Origin: VFMC01 sp044359565
Lineage (GTDB): Bacteria > Actinomycetota > Acidimicrobiia > Acidimicrobiales > Ilumatobacteraceae
Assembly: GCA_044359565.1 (NCBI GenBank)
Contig: JBIKLX010000076.1
Span: 1 to 14,062, forward strand
Reading direction: 5' to 3'
DNA length: 14,062 nucleotides
How positions within the stretch are numbered: the first letter of the stretch is position 1; every line of letters begins with the position of its first letter. Shown in pieces: positions 1 through 5,535 of the stretch. The notes under the pieces were generated by a model. The model worked only from the letters and a program-made list of their open reading frames with translations, searched no databases and was not told the DNA's origin. Made by a program: the position numbers and the translations under genes.

Positions 1-1
1 C

Positions 2-190
2 GAGTACGCCGCTACTGTGCCCGCCGCCAGCCGCCAGGCGCCCACCAACGCCTGCCTGCCGCCGGAGGTGGAGGTGCTCGGCGAGGTGGTCTACCGCCAG
101 CAGCAGGCCATCGTGGTGCGCGCCCCTACCGGACAGATCAGCGCCATCGACCGGCTCACCTGCGCCGTGCTGGTCACCGTCGACCCCTGA
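2..190 (+). CDS. 3' end of an unidentified protein (partial)
   Basis: The frame beginning at base 2 is open to a TGA at 188-190 and gives the last 62 residues of a protein whose start lies outside the window. The end reads ...VVYRQQQAIVVRAPTGQ then ISAIDRLTCAVLVTVDP. Codons have the strong G/C third-position bias of the neighbours, so this is very probably real coding sequence. I cannot name a family from this fragment. In mycobacteria the genes just upstream of trxB encode an ECF sigma factor and its anti-sigma factor, and a short soluble beta-rich tail like this would fit the end of an anti-sigma factor; that is inference from position only. The next gene starts about 40 bases downstream on the same strand. 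Confidence 0.6.
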   Translation, partial: EYAATVPAASRQAPTNACLPPEVEVLGEVVYRQQQAIVVRAPTGQISAIDRLTCAVLVTVDP

Positions 191-229
191 GCATTCCCCT
201 CCGTAGTGCCAGCCAGTAGGCTCGCCGCC

Positions 230-571
230 ATGCCGGGCAACCCGCTCACCGATCCCAACTGGCCAGCCCAACTCGCCGACCAGGTCGAGCGGTGGGTCGG
301 CGTGGTGCGCGACACGGCCACCGTGCGCGTCGTCAAGGTCGTGCGCGGTCTGGTGTTCGGTACGGTCATCGCTGTCGCTTCGGTGGCCACATTCACTCTG
401 CTGGTCATCCTGCTCACCAAACTGTTGCAACGACTGGTCAACATCGGCGGCTGGATCGACACCGACTCCAGCGTGTGGGTGTCGTACCTCCTCAGCGCCC
501 TGGTGCTCGGGCTCATCGGCGTGCTGTGCATGCGCCAGCGCAGCGCCTCCGACGCCGACTCGGCGTCGTGA
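230..571 (+). CDS. small two-helix membrane protein, function unknown
   Basis: This is a 113-residue protein read from ATG 230. An in-frame GTG at 206 would add eight residues but has no ribosome-binding site. Residues about 14-40 form a basic, amphipathic stretch. Two hydrophobic segments follow: about 41-65 (VFGTVIAVASVATFTLLVIL) and about 82-101 (VWVSYLLSALVLGLIGVLCM). They are joined by a short loop with a Gly-Gly-Trp, and the tail is short and Ser/Asp-rich. The many positive charges before the first helix suggest that both ends are cytoplasmic. There is no signal peptide, catalytic motif or cysteine pair, so I do not recognise a function. Its stop lies 25 bases before trxB on the same strand, so the two are probably co-transcribed. 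It may be a conserved membrane protein of this lineage's trxB neighbourhood. Confidence 0.65.
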   Translation: MPGNPLTDPNWPAQLADQVERWVGVVRDTATVRVVKVVRGLVFGTVIAVASVATFTLLVILLTKLLQRLVNIGGWIDTDSSVWVSYLLSALVLGLIGVLCMRQRSASDADSAS

Positions 572-596
572 TCCCTCTCCCTCAAAAGGTCTCGTC

Positions 597-1544
597 GTGA
601 GCATCCGCAATGTCGTCATCATCGGTTCGGGGCCGGCGGGCCTCACCGCCGCTATCTACACGGCCCGAGCCAACCTGGCCCCGCTCATCATCGAAGGCGA
701 GCCGTCGTCCACCACCGACCAGCCCGGCGGGCAGCTCATGCTCACCACCGAGGTCGAGAACTTCCCCGGCTTCCCGAACGGCATCATGGGCCCCGAGCTG
801 ATGCAGAACATGCGCGAGCAGGCGGCGCGGTTCGGCGCCGAGTTCATCACCGCCAAGGTCACCGCCGTCGACTTCTCCGAGCGACCGTTCAAGGTGTGGG
901 TGCGCGACGAACTGCACCTCGCCCATTCGGTCATCGTCTCCACCGGTGCCCAGAGCCTGATGCTCGGTCTCGAGGCCGAGACACGCCTCATCGGCCACGG
1001 TCTGTCCACCTGCGCCACGTGCGACGGGTTCTTCTTCCGCGGTCAGGAGATCGCCGTCGTGGGCGGTGGCGACTCGGCCATCGAAGAGGCCACGTTCCTC
1101 ACCAAGTTCGCCTCCAAGGTCACCATGCTCGTGCGCCGCGACCAGTTGCGGGCCTCGAAGATCATGCAGGACCGTGCCCACAGCAACCCGAAGATCGAGA
1201 TCCGCTGGAACTCGGTGGTCGACGATCTCATCGGCGACGACAAGCTCGAGGGTGCGCTGGTGCGCGACACCGTCACCGGTGAGGTGAGCAGGCTCGACGT
1301 CACCGGTGTGTTCATCGCCATCGGCCATCGCCCCAACACCGATCTGTTCCGCACGCTGCTCGACATGGACGAGACCGGCTACCTGGTCACCCGTCCCGGT
1401 TCCAGCTACACCAACATCGACGGTGTGTTCGCCTGCGGCGACGTGCAAGACCACACCTATCGCCAGGCCATCACGGCCGCCGGCTCGGGCTGTATGGCGG
1501 CCATCGATGCCGAACGCTGGCTCGAGGCCCACCAGTCGCACTGA
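597..1544 (+). CDS. trxB: thioredoxin reductase (NADPH)
   Basis: This 315-residue flavoprotein is of normal bacterial TrxB length. It moves electrons from NADPH through FAD to the disulfide of thioredoxin in the cytoplasm. The N-terminal FAD-binding loop GSGPAG is at residues 10-15, the redox-active pair CATC at 139-142, and the NADPH-domain motif GGGDSA at 156-161. The C-terminal FAD motif FACGDVQD is followed by the usual RQAITAAGSGCMAA helix. The GTG start at 597 is supported by AAAAGG at 584-589, seven bases upstream, and by the immediate start of the first beta strand (IRNVVIIG). It lies 121 bases upstream of trxA, a long gap that holds a separate promoter, so trxA can be expressed apart from trxB. 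Identification is secure from the motifs and the neighbour. Confidence 0.97.
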   Translation: MSIRNVVIIGSGPAGLTAAIYTARANLAPLIIEGEPSSTTDQPGGQLMLTTEVENFPGFPNGIMGPELMQNMREQAARFGAEFITAKVTAVDFSERPFKVWVRDELHLAHSVIVSTGAQSLMLGLEAETRLIGHGLSTCATCDGFFFRGQEIAVVGGGDSAIEEATFLTKFASKVTMLVRRDQLRASKIMQDRAHSNPKIEIRWNSVVDDLIGDDKLEGALVRDTVTGEVSRLDVTGVFIAIGHRPNTDLFRTLLDMDETGYLVTRPGSSYTNIDGVFACGDVQDHTYRQAITAAGSGCMAAIDAERWLEAHQSH

Positions 1545-1595
1545 GCACCGGCAGGCCGTTCAGCCGGGCAGCGAGCCGGGCGTCACGTCGGGGCC

Positions 1596-1623
1596 GGGAA
1601 TGGTCGCCGGTCGGGTCGGGTTG
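1596..1623 (+). promoter_or_regulatory. candidate SigR/SigH-type (disulfide stress) promoter of trxA
   Basis: GGGAAT at 1596-1601 is followed after exactly 18 bases by GTTG at 1620-1623. This matches the GGAAT-N18-GTT consensus described for Streptomyces coelicolor sigma-R and the related mycobacterial SigH, whose known targets include the trx genes. Transcription would start near 1630, leaving a leader of about 35 bases that contains the trxA ribosome-binding site GAAAGGA (1652-1658). The match, spacing, position and target gene all agree; promoter activity is inferred. Confidence 0.6.
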
Positions 1624-1665
1624 GTGTCGGTATCATTCCTGATCTTCCCTGTGAAAGGACCCGTC

Positions 1666-2004
1666 ATGGCCGATGGCATCGTCACCCTCACCACCGCCAC
1701 CTTCGACGAGACGGTCGCGTCGAGCGATCTGCCCGTGGTCGTCGATTTCTGGGCCGAGTGGTGCGGCCCCTGCAAGATGATCGCCCCCATCCTGGGCGAG
1801 ATCGCCGCCGAGCAGCAGGGCAAGATCACCATCGCCAAGCTGAACGTCGACGAGAACCCTGATCTGGCGATGCGCTTCAACGTCATGAGCATCCCCACGC
1901 TGTTGGTGTTCCACAAGGGCGAAGTGGCCAAGCGGCTCGTCGGCGCGAAGGGCAAGAGCGCCCTGCTGCAGGAGCTCGAAGCATTTCTGCCGTCTTCCCA
2001 CTGA
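1666..2004 (+). CDS. trxA: thioredoxin
   Basis: This is a 112-residue single-domain thioredoxin of typical length. The active site WCGPC lies at residues 32-36, preceded by VVDFWAE. The cis-proline loop SIPT is at 75-78, followed by LLVFHKGE, the usual central strand. It is reduced by the TrxB encoded just upstream and reduces disulfides in cytoplasmic proteins. The ATG at 1666 has the ribosome-binding site GAAAGGA seven bases upstream. A SigR/SigH-type promoter match sits in the 121-base gap before it, so induction by thiol oxidation is likely. The TGA stop at 2002-2004 overlaps a CTG in the frame of the next gene, and AGGAG at 1970-1974 inside the 3' end of trxA could serve the downstream gene. 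Confidence 0.97.
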   Translation: MADGIVTLTTATFDETVASSDLPVVVDFWAEWCGPCKMIAPILGEIAAEQQGKITIAKLNVDENPDLAMRFNVMSIPTLLVFHKGEVAKRLVGAKGKSALLQELEAFLPSSH

Positions 2005-2966
2005 CCCCCGGCCAACACGGCGAGGCCATACGCGATCTGCAGCGGCGTCTCGCCGCTGCAGGCTTCGTTCCGGTGGGTGCTCACATCGGTGAGTTCTGCC
2101 CGATCACGCTCGCGTCGCTGCACGCCTTCCAGGCCGCACGCGGTGTGCGGGTGGCCGATGGCTGCGACCTCGACTGCTGGAAGGCTCTGGTGGAAGCGAC
2201 GTGGCGGCTGGGCGACCGGTTGCTGGTGCTCACCTCGCCGAACCTGCGTGGCGACGATGTGGCCGAGCTGCAGAGCCGGTTGAACCGTCTGGGCTTCGAC
2301 TGCGGGCGCGTCGACGGCATCTTCGGCCCCCGCACCGCCCAGGCGCTCGCCGATTTCCAGGTGAACTGCGGCCTGGGCCCGGACGGGGTGTGCGGTGCGC
2401 ACACGGTCCGCATGCTCGAGCGGGTGATCGGCCAGACCGGGACCGGCCCGGGCATCGGTGCGGTGCGCGAGCGCGAGCAACTCCGCCAGGCGTCGTCCGA
2501 CCTCAGCACGTTGCGCGTCGTCGTGGGCCAGTTCGGCGGGCTCAGCACCATCGCTCGTCTGGCGAGCCGCGACCTGCGCCAATTGGGCGCCACGGTGGTA
2601 CCGCTCGACGAACCCGACCCCATCACCCAGGCCCGGGCCGCCAACCAGTTCGGTGCGCACGCCTACCTGGGCCTCGACGGCGTAGTGGGCGAGCGCACCT
2701 GTGTCACGTTCTACCGGGTGCCCACCTTCGAGTCGGTGGGTGGACGCACGCTCGCCGAATGTCTCACCAACGAGTTGAGTCGGTGCGGCCTCGACCTCGA
2801 CGAACCGGTCGGAATGCGCTTGCCGGTGCTACGCGAGACGAAGATGCCCGCTGTGCTGTGCTCGTTCGCCCCGGTGCGAACCGCCGTCGATGCAGCGCCC
2901 GCCATCGGGGCAGCCATCGGTCGAGCACTGCACACCTGGATGCGGGTGTGGACACTCATCGCCTAG
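2001..2966 (+). CDS. cwlM: CwlM-like protein: two peptidoglycan-binding domains plus a degenerate amidase domain
   Basis: Numbered from the CTG at 2001, the protein has 321 residues. A peptidoglycan-binding domain spans about 1-75 (TPGQHGEAIRDLQRRLAAAG) and a second about 77-142 (ends DFQVNCGLGPDGVCGAHT). An N-acetylmuramoyl-L-alanine amidase-like fold follows from about 168 to the end. The amidase zinc ligands and catalytic Glu are not recognisable: the DPGHGG loop is reduced to VGQFGG and the VEIGF-type strand reads VLCSFAP. In M. tuberculosis the gene after trxB2-trxC is cwlM, a catalytically dead amidase homologue that acts as a PknB-controlled regulator of MurA; a similar role is inferred. 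The start is a problem. The first ATG/GTG/TTG in frame is GTG 2073, which would cut off the first domain. Candidates are CTG 2001 (CTGA overlap with the trxA stop) or ATT 1983 (AGGAG eight bases upstream). Confidence 0.8.
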   Translation: MTPGQHGEAIRDLQRRLAAAGFVPVGAHIGEFCPITLASLHAFQAARGVRVADGCDLDCWKALVEATWRLGDRLLVLTSPNLRGDDVAELQSRLNRLGFDCGRVDGIFGPRTAQALADFQVNCGLGPDGVCGAHTVRMLERVIGQTGTGPGIGAVREREQLRQASSDLSTLRVVVGQFGGLSTIARLASRDLRQLGATVVPLDEPDPITQARAANQFGAHAYLGLDGVVGERTCVTFYRVPTFESVGGRTLAECLTNELSRCGLDLDEPVGMRLPVLRETKMPAVLCSFAPVRTAVDAAPAIGAAIGRALHTWMRVWTLIA

Positions 2967-2973
2967 TCGAGAG

Positions 2974-2995
2974 TTTGTCCACAGCTTTGTCCACC
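2974..2995 (+). repeat. two DnaA-box-like direct repeats
   Basis: TTTGTCCAC occurs at 2974-2982 and again at 2986-2994, a 12-base period, in the gap between the convergent cwlM and parB genes. TTGTCCACA (2975-2983) is identical to the strong boxes at 8368-8376 beside dnaA; TTGTCCACC (2987-2995) differs at the last base. DnaA binding here is inferred. Confidence 0.45.
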
Positions 2996-3026
2996 TCATG
3001 TGCGTAACCCTCAGGGTCATGCTCTA

Positions 3027-3040
3027 CGTCACGGATGACG
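3027..3040. terminator. weak hairpin between convergent cwlM and parB
   Basis: CGTCA (3027-3031), a four-base loop CGGA, and TGACG (3036-3040) form a short hairpin between two genes that run into each other. There is no run of T on either side. ACCCT-C-AGGGT at 3006-3016 and ACCAC-tctag-GTGGT at 3055-3069 are further small palindromes in the same gap. Any of them could help end transcription, but none is a convincing intrinsic terminator. Confidence 0.2.
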
Positions 3041-3060
3041 CAGCGTGAGGCTATACCACT

Positions 3061-4002
3061 CTAGGTGGTCGATTGGCCCGGCTCGGTAGGGTTCATCAGG
3101 TAGTACAGCCGTTCGAGGTCTTCAAGATCTGCGAAGTCGATGACCACCTTGCCGCGCTTGGCACCCATCGATACCGCCACCGATGTCGACAGATGGTCGG
3201 CGAGCAAACCCTCGAGTTCCAGCAGACCTGGAGGCCGGAGGCGCTGGGTCGGTGGTGCCGACTCACGTGGCGTACCGGCGGAACCGGTGACCGTCTCGGC
3301 CGCCTCCGGTTCGGGAGCAGCCCCTCCTGCCTGGCGAGCCCGCACCGCCTCTTCCACCGACCTCACGGTCCAACCCTCGGTGGCAGCCCGCCGACCGAGC
3401 TGTTCCTGGAACGCTCGGTCTGGGGTGCCCAGTAGAGCGCGAGCATGACCGGCTTGCAGACGCCCGTCGGCGAGGTATCCCTGGATCGATGGCGGCAAGG
3501 TGAGCAGGCGGAGGCTGTTGCTGACCGCCGAGCGGCTCTTGCCCACCCGCGACGCCACCTGGTCGTGGGTGAGTGCGAATACCTCGATCAACTGCTGGAA
3601 GGCCGAGGCCTCCTCCAGCGGGGTGAGATCCTTACGGTGCAGGTTCTCGATCAGGGCCCGTTCCGCCGAGCCGAGGTCGTCGGTGGTGCGGACAATGGCT
3701 GGGATCACCGACAGTCCGGCGCGCTTGGCGGCACGCCAGCGACGTTCGCCGGCGATCAACTCGTACCGATCACCCACTGGCCGCACCAGGACGGGTTGCA
3801 GCACGCCGATCTCCTGGATCGACGCACTCAGATCAGCCAACGACTCCTCGTCGAAGTGCATACGCGGCTGCTTCGGGTTCTCGACGATCGCGTCGATCGG
3901 AATGTCTTCCAGCCGCGGCTGATCGCTGGCGGCGATGTCGGCGCTCTCACTGGGCGGGATGAGCGCACTGAGTCCTTTACCCAGACCTCCGGGCCGAGCC
4001 AC
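3061..4002 (-). CDS. parB: chromosome-partitioning protein ParB
   Basis: This 313-residue protein is the CTP-dependent DNA clamp that loads at parS and spreads along nearby DNA. The conserved LGKGLSALI segment is at residues 7-15. The CTP-binding and hydrolysis region includes GERRWRA (85-91) and ENLHRKDLTPLEEA (119-132). The helix-turn-helix that reads parS covers about 144-167 (LTHDQVASRVGKSRSAVSNS). A Pro/Ala/Glu-rich linker (about 225-255) leads to the C-terminal dimerisation domain. The GTG start is fixed by AGGAGGT (bases 4008-4014 on the other strand), five bases upstream. The first 26 bases overlap the end of parA, so translation is probably coupled. Two perfect parS sites lie about 0.9 kb away, upstream of parA. 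Confidence 0.97.
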   Translation of the reverse strand: MARPGGLGKGLSALIPPSESADIAASDQPRLEDIPIDAIVENPKQPRMHFDEESLADLSASIQEIGVLQPVLVRPVGDRYELIAGERRWRAAKRAGLSVIPAIVRTTDDLGSAERALIENLHRKDLTPLEEASAFQQLIEVFALTHDQVASRVGKSRSAVSNSLRLLTLPPSIQGYLADGRLQAGHARALLGTPDRAFQEQLGRRAATEGWTVRSVEEAVRARQAGGAAPEPEAAETVTGSAGTPRESAPPTQRLRPPGLLELEGLLADHLSTSVAVSMGAKRGKVVIDFADLEDLERLYYLMNPTEPGQSTT

Positions 4003-4813
4003 GGCTGACCTCCTTTGCTACTTCCCGATACGCCACCGCACCGCGTGAAGTGGGATCGAAGGTGATGATCGGTTGCCCGAACGATGGGGCTTCCGAGAGT
4101 CGAACGGTACGAGGGATCACCGTACGGCAGACTTTGTCGCCAAAATGCTCACGCACCTCGCGTACCACCTGATCGGCCAACTTGGTGCGAGCGTCGTACA
4201 TCACGCACACGATGGTGCTCACGTCGAGCGTCGGATTGAGATTGCGCTTCACCAGTTCGACGTTGCGGAGCAACTGACCCAGGCCTTCCAGGGCGTAGTA
4301 CTCGCACTGGATGGGCACCAGCACTTCGGTGGCCGCATTCAATCCGTTCACGGTGAGCAGGCCGAGCGACGGGGGACAGTCGATGAGCACGTAGTCGTAG
4401 TCGTCGAGCACGGCTTCGATCGCCCGCTTGAGTCGCCCTTCACGACTGAAAGCCGGCACGAGCTCGATCTCCGCGCCGGCCAGATCGAGACTGGCGGGGG
4501 CGACGAACAGATTCTTCACGGCTGTCGGTTCGATGCACTGATCGAGTGGTACCTCGTGCATGATCACGTGATACATCGATGTCTCGAGCCCACGGTTCTC
4601 GATGCCGAGACCAGTCGATGCATTGCCCTGAGGATCGAGGTCGACCACCAGGGTACGGAACCCGAGTTCGGCCAGGCAGGCGCCCAGGTTGACGGTGGTG
4701 GTGGTCTTTCCGACGCCGCCTTTCTGGTTGGCGACGGCGATCACCCGGGGAAGCGGCCGGCCGGTGGGCCCGGTGCCGTCACCGGCCGAGATCGTCGGAG
4801 GGGTCGCGGTCAT
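3977..4813 (-). CDS. parA: chromosome-partitioning ATPase ParA
   Basis: This 278-residue protein is a Walker-type ATPase of the ParA/Soj family. It binds the nucleoid as an ATP dimer and is stimulated by ParB to move the origin region. A flexible N-terminal tail of about 22 residues precedes the deviant Walker A KGGVGKTTT (31-39) with its signature lysine. Walker A' follows as VVDLDPQGN (56-64) and Walker B as YVLIDCPPS (141-149). The motif PRTVRLSEAPSFGQPI near the end is typical of chromosomal ParA. ATG 4813 has AGGAG ten bases upstream (4824-4828 on the other strand). It is the first gene of a two-gene parAB operon, is separated from rsmG by 188 bases containing two parS sites, and overlaps parB by 26 bases. 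Confidence 0.97.
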   Translation of the reverse strand: MTATPPTISAGDGTGPTGRPLPRVIAVANQKGGVGKTTTTVNLGACLAELGFRTLVVDLDPQGNASTGLGIENRGLETSMYHVIMHEVPLDQCIEPTAVKNLFVAPASLDLAGAEIELVPAFSREGRLKRAIEAVLDDYDYVLIDCPPSLGLLTVNGLNAATEVLVPIQCEYYALEGLGQLLRNVELVKRNLNPTLDVSTIVCVMYDARTKLADQVVREVREHFGDKVCRTVIPRTVRLSEAPSFGQPIITFDPTSRGAVAYREVAKEVSRGSARRSG

Positions 4814-4876
4814 GATCGGTCAACTCCTGATGGGTACGGACGCGGCATGGACAGCCGCTGACTCCGCCTCGGCTGC

Positions 4877-4885
4877 ACGTTAGCA
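4877..4885 (-). promoter_or_regulatory. candidate extended -10 promoter of parAB
   Basis: Read on the minus strand, TGCTAACGT (TG-N-TAnnnT) is an extended -10 element about 65-70 bases upstream of the parA start. No good -35 hexamer is visible at 17 bases. The palindrome at 4909-4920 and the parS site at 4924-4939 would lie 25-60 bases upstream of it, where bound ParB could affect transcription. This is a pattern match only. Confidence 0.3.
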
Positions 4886-4908
4886 ACTCGTTCCCGCTGA
4901 ATCGCGCA

Positions 4909-4920
4909 CACTCCGGAGTG
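4909..4920. repeat. 12-bp perfect palindrome next to parS
   Basis: CACTCCGGAGTG is a perfect palindrome three bases away from the first parS site and upstream of the candidate parAB promoter. It could be an operator or a chance palindrome. A smaller one, CGGTG-A-CACCG at 4962-4972, lies between the two parS sites. Confidence 0.35.
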
Positions 4921-4923
4921 GAG

Positions 4924-4939
4924 TGTTTCACGTGAAACA
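4924..4939. other. parS site 1
   Basis: TGTTTCACGTGAAACA is an exact match to the 16-bp parS palindrome known from many bacterial chromosomes. It lies in the gap upstream of parA. ParB loads here and spreads, and the site also recruits the SMC loading machinery in species studied. Confidence 0.95.
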
Positions 4940-4984
4940 TCGCCGAGTGCGGAACGCCCGTCGGTGACACCGTACGAGCAGTCG

Positions 4985-5002
4985 ATGTTTCACGTGAAAC
5001 AT
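4985..5002. other. parS site 2, abutting the rsmG stop codon
   Basis: ATGTTTCACGTGAAACAT is an 18-bp perfect palindrome containing the same 16-bp parS core (4986-5001). Its centre is 62 bp from that of site 1, close to six helical turns, so both sites may face the same side of the DNA. The last base, 5002, is also the final base of the rsmG stop codon, so the site sits immediately after that gene. Confidence 0.95.
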
Positions 5003-5535
5003 CAGCGTCGAAGTAGCCGCCGAACCCCACCGACATGGTCGAGTTCATCGAAACCCCAGGTCAGTAGATCGGCAGCATCCCACCGCGACTGTCGATCGGG
5101 GGGTTCGCTCACCACCAGCAGACCGCCACTGAGCAACAGGGGGGCAGCAATCGGCATCAACACCTGTGGCGCACCGAAACTGCGGGCCGTCACCACATCC
5201 GCTGGAGCCGTCAGCGTGGGTCCGAGTCGGGCGGCGTCGGTCTCGGTCACCACCGCATGGTCGGCAACCCCCAGCGCACGCACCGCGTAGCGGAGCAGAT
5301 CTGCTCGCTTGGCCCGACGTTCGACCAGGAGCAGCGCTACATCCCGACGGCGAGCAGCGATCACAAGCCCAGGGAGACCACCACCAGAGCCGAGGTCGAT
5401 CACCGACAACGGGCCGTCCGGCAGCGCGCGAACGAAGTCGTCGGCGTGATGAATGGCATCGTCGAGATCGACCGGGCCGATGGCGCCGCGTCGCTGGATC
5501 TCGCCGAGGAGACGACGAAGGTCGTCGTCAGGCAT
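5002..5535 (-). CDS. rsmG: 16S rRNA (guanine-N7)-methyltransferase RsmG (GidB)
   Basis: The protein has 177 residues, short for a family that is usually a little over 200. It uses S-adenosylmethionine to methylate N7 of a guanine in the 530 loop of 16S rRNA. SAM motif I is clear as VIDLGSGGGLPG (45-56), followed by a strand and acidic residue LLLVERRAKRADLL (68-81), then VVTARSFG (114-121) and the LLLSGGLLVV strand. The N-terminal helix before the Rossmann fold is abbreviated. ATG 5535 overlaps the end of jag by eight bases and has no purine-rich ribosome-binding site, so ribosomes probably reinitiate after jag. The frame is open further upstream but only as antisense-like sequence within jag. 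The gene ends exactly at a parS site, and the neighbours are those of other actinobacterial gid genes. Confidence 0.9.
   Translation of the reverse strand: MPDDDLRRLLGEIQRRGAIGPVDLDDAIHHADDFVRALPDGPLSVIDLGSGGGLPGLVIAARRRDVALLLVERRAKRADLLRYAVRALGVADHAVVTETDAARLGPTLTAPADVVTARSFGAPQVLMPIAAPLLLSGGLLVVSEPPDRQSRWDAADLLTWGFDELDHVGGVRRLLRR

Noticed and set aside
582..1541. 319-codon open frame opposite trxB on the minus strand
   Set aside because: It mirrors trxB codons and is rich in Gly/His/Asp/Val without any domain; trxB is unambiguous.
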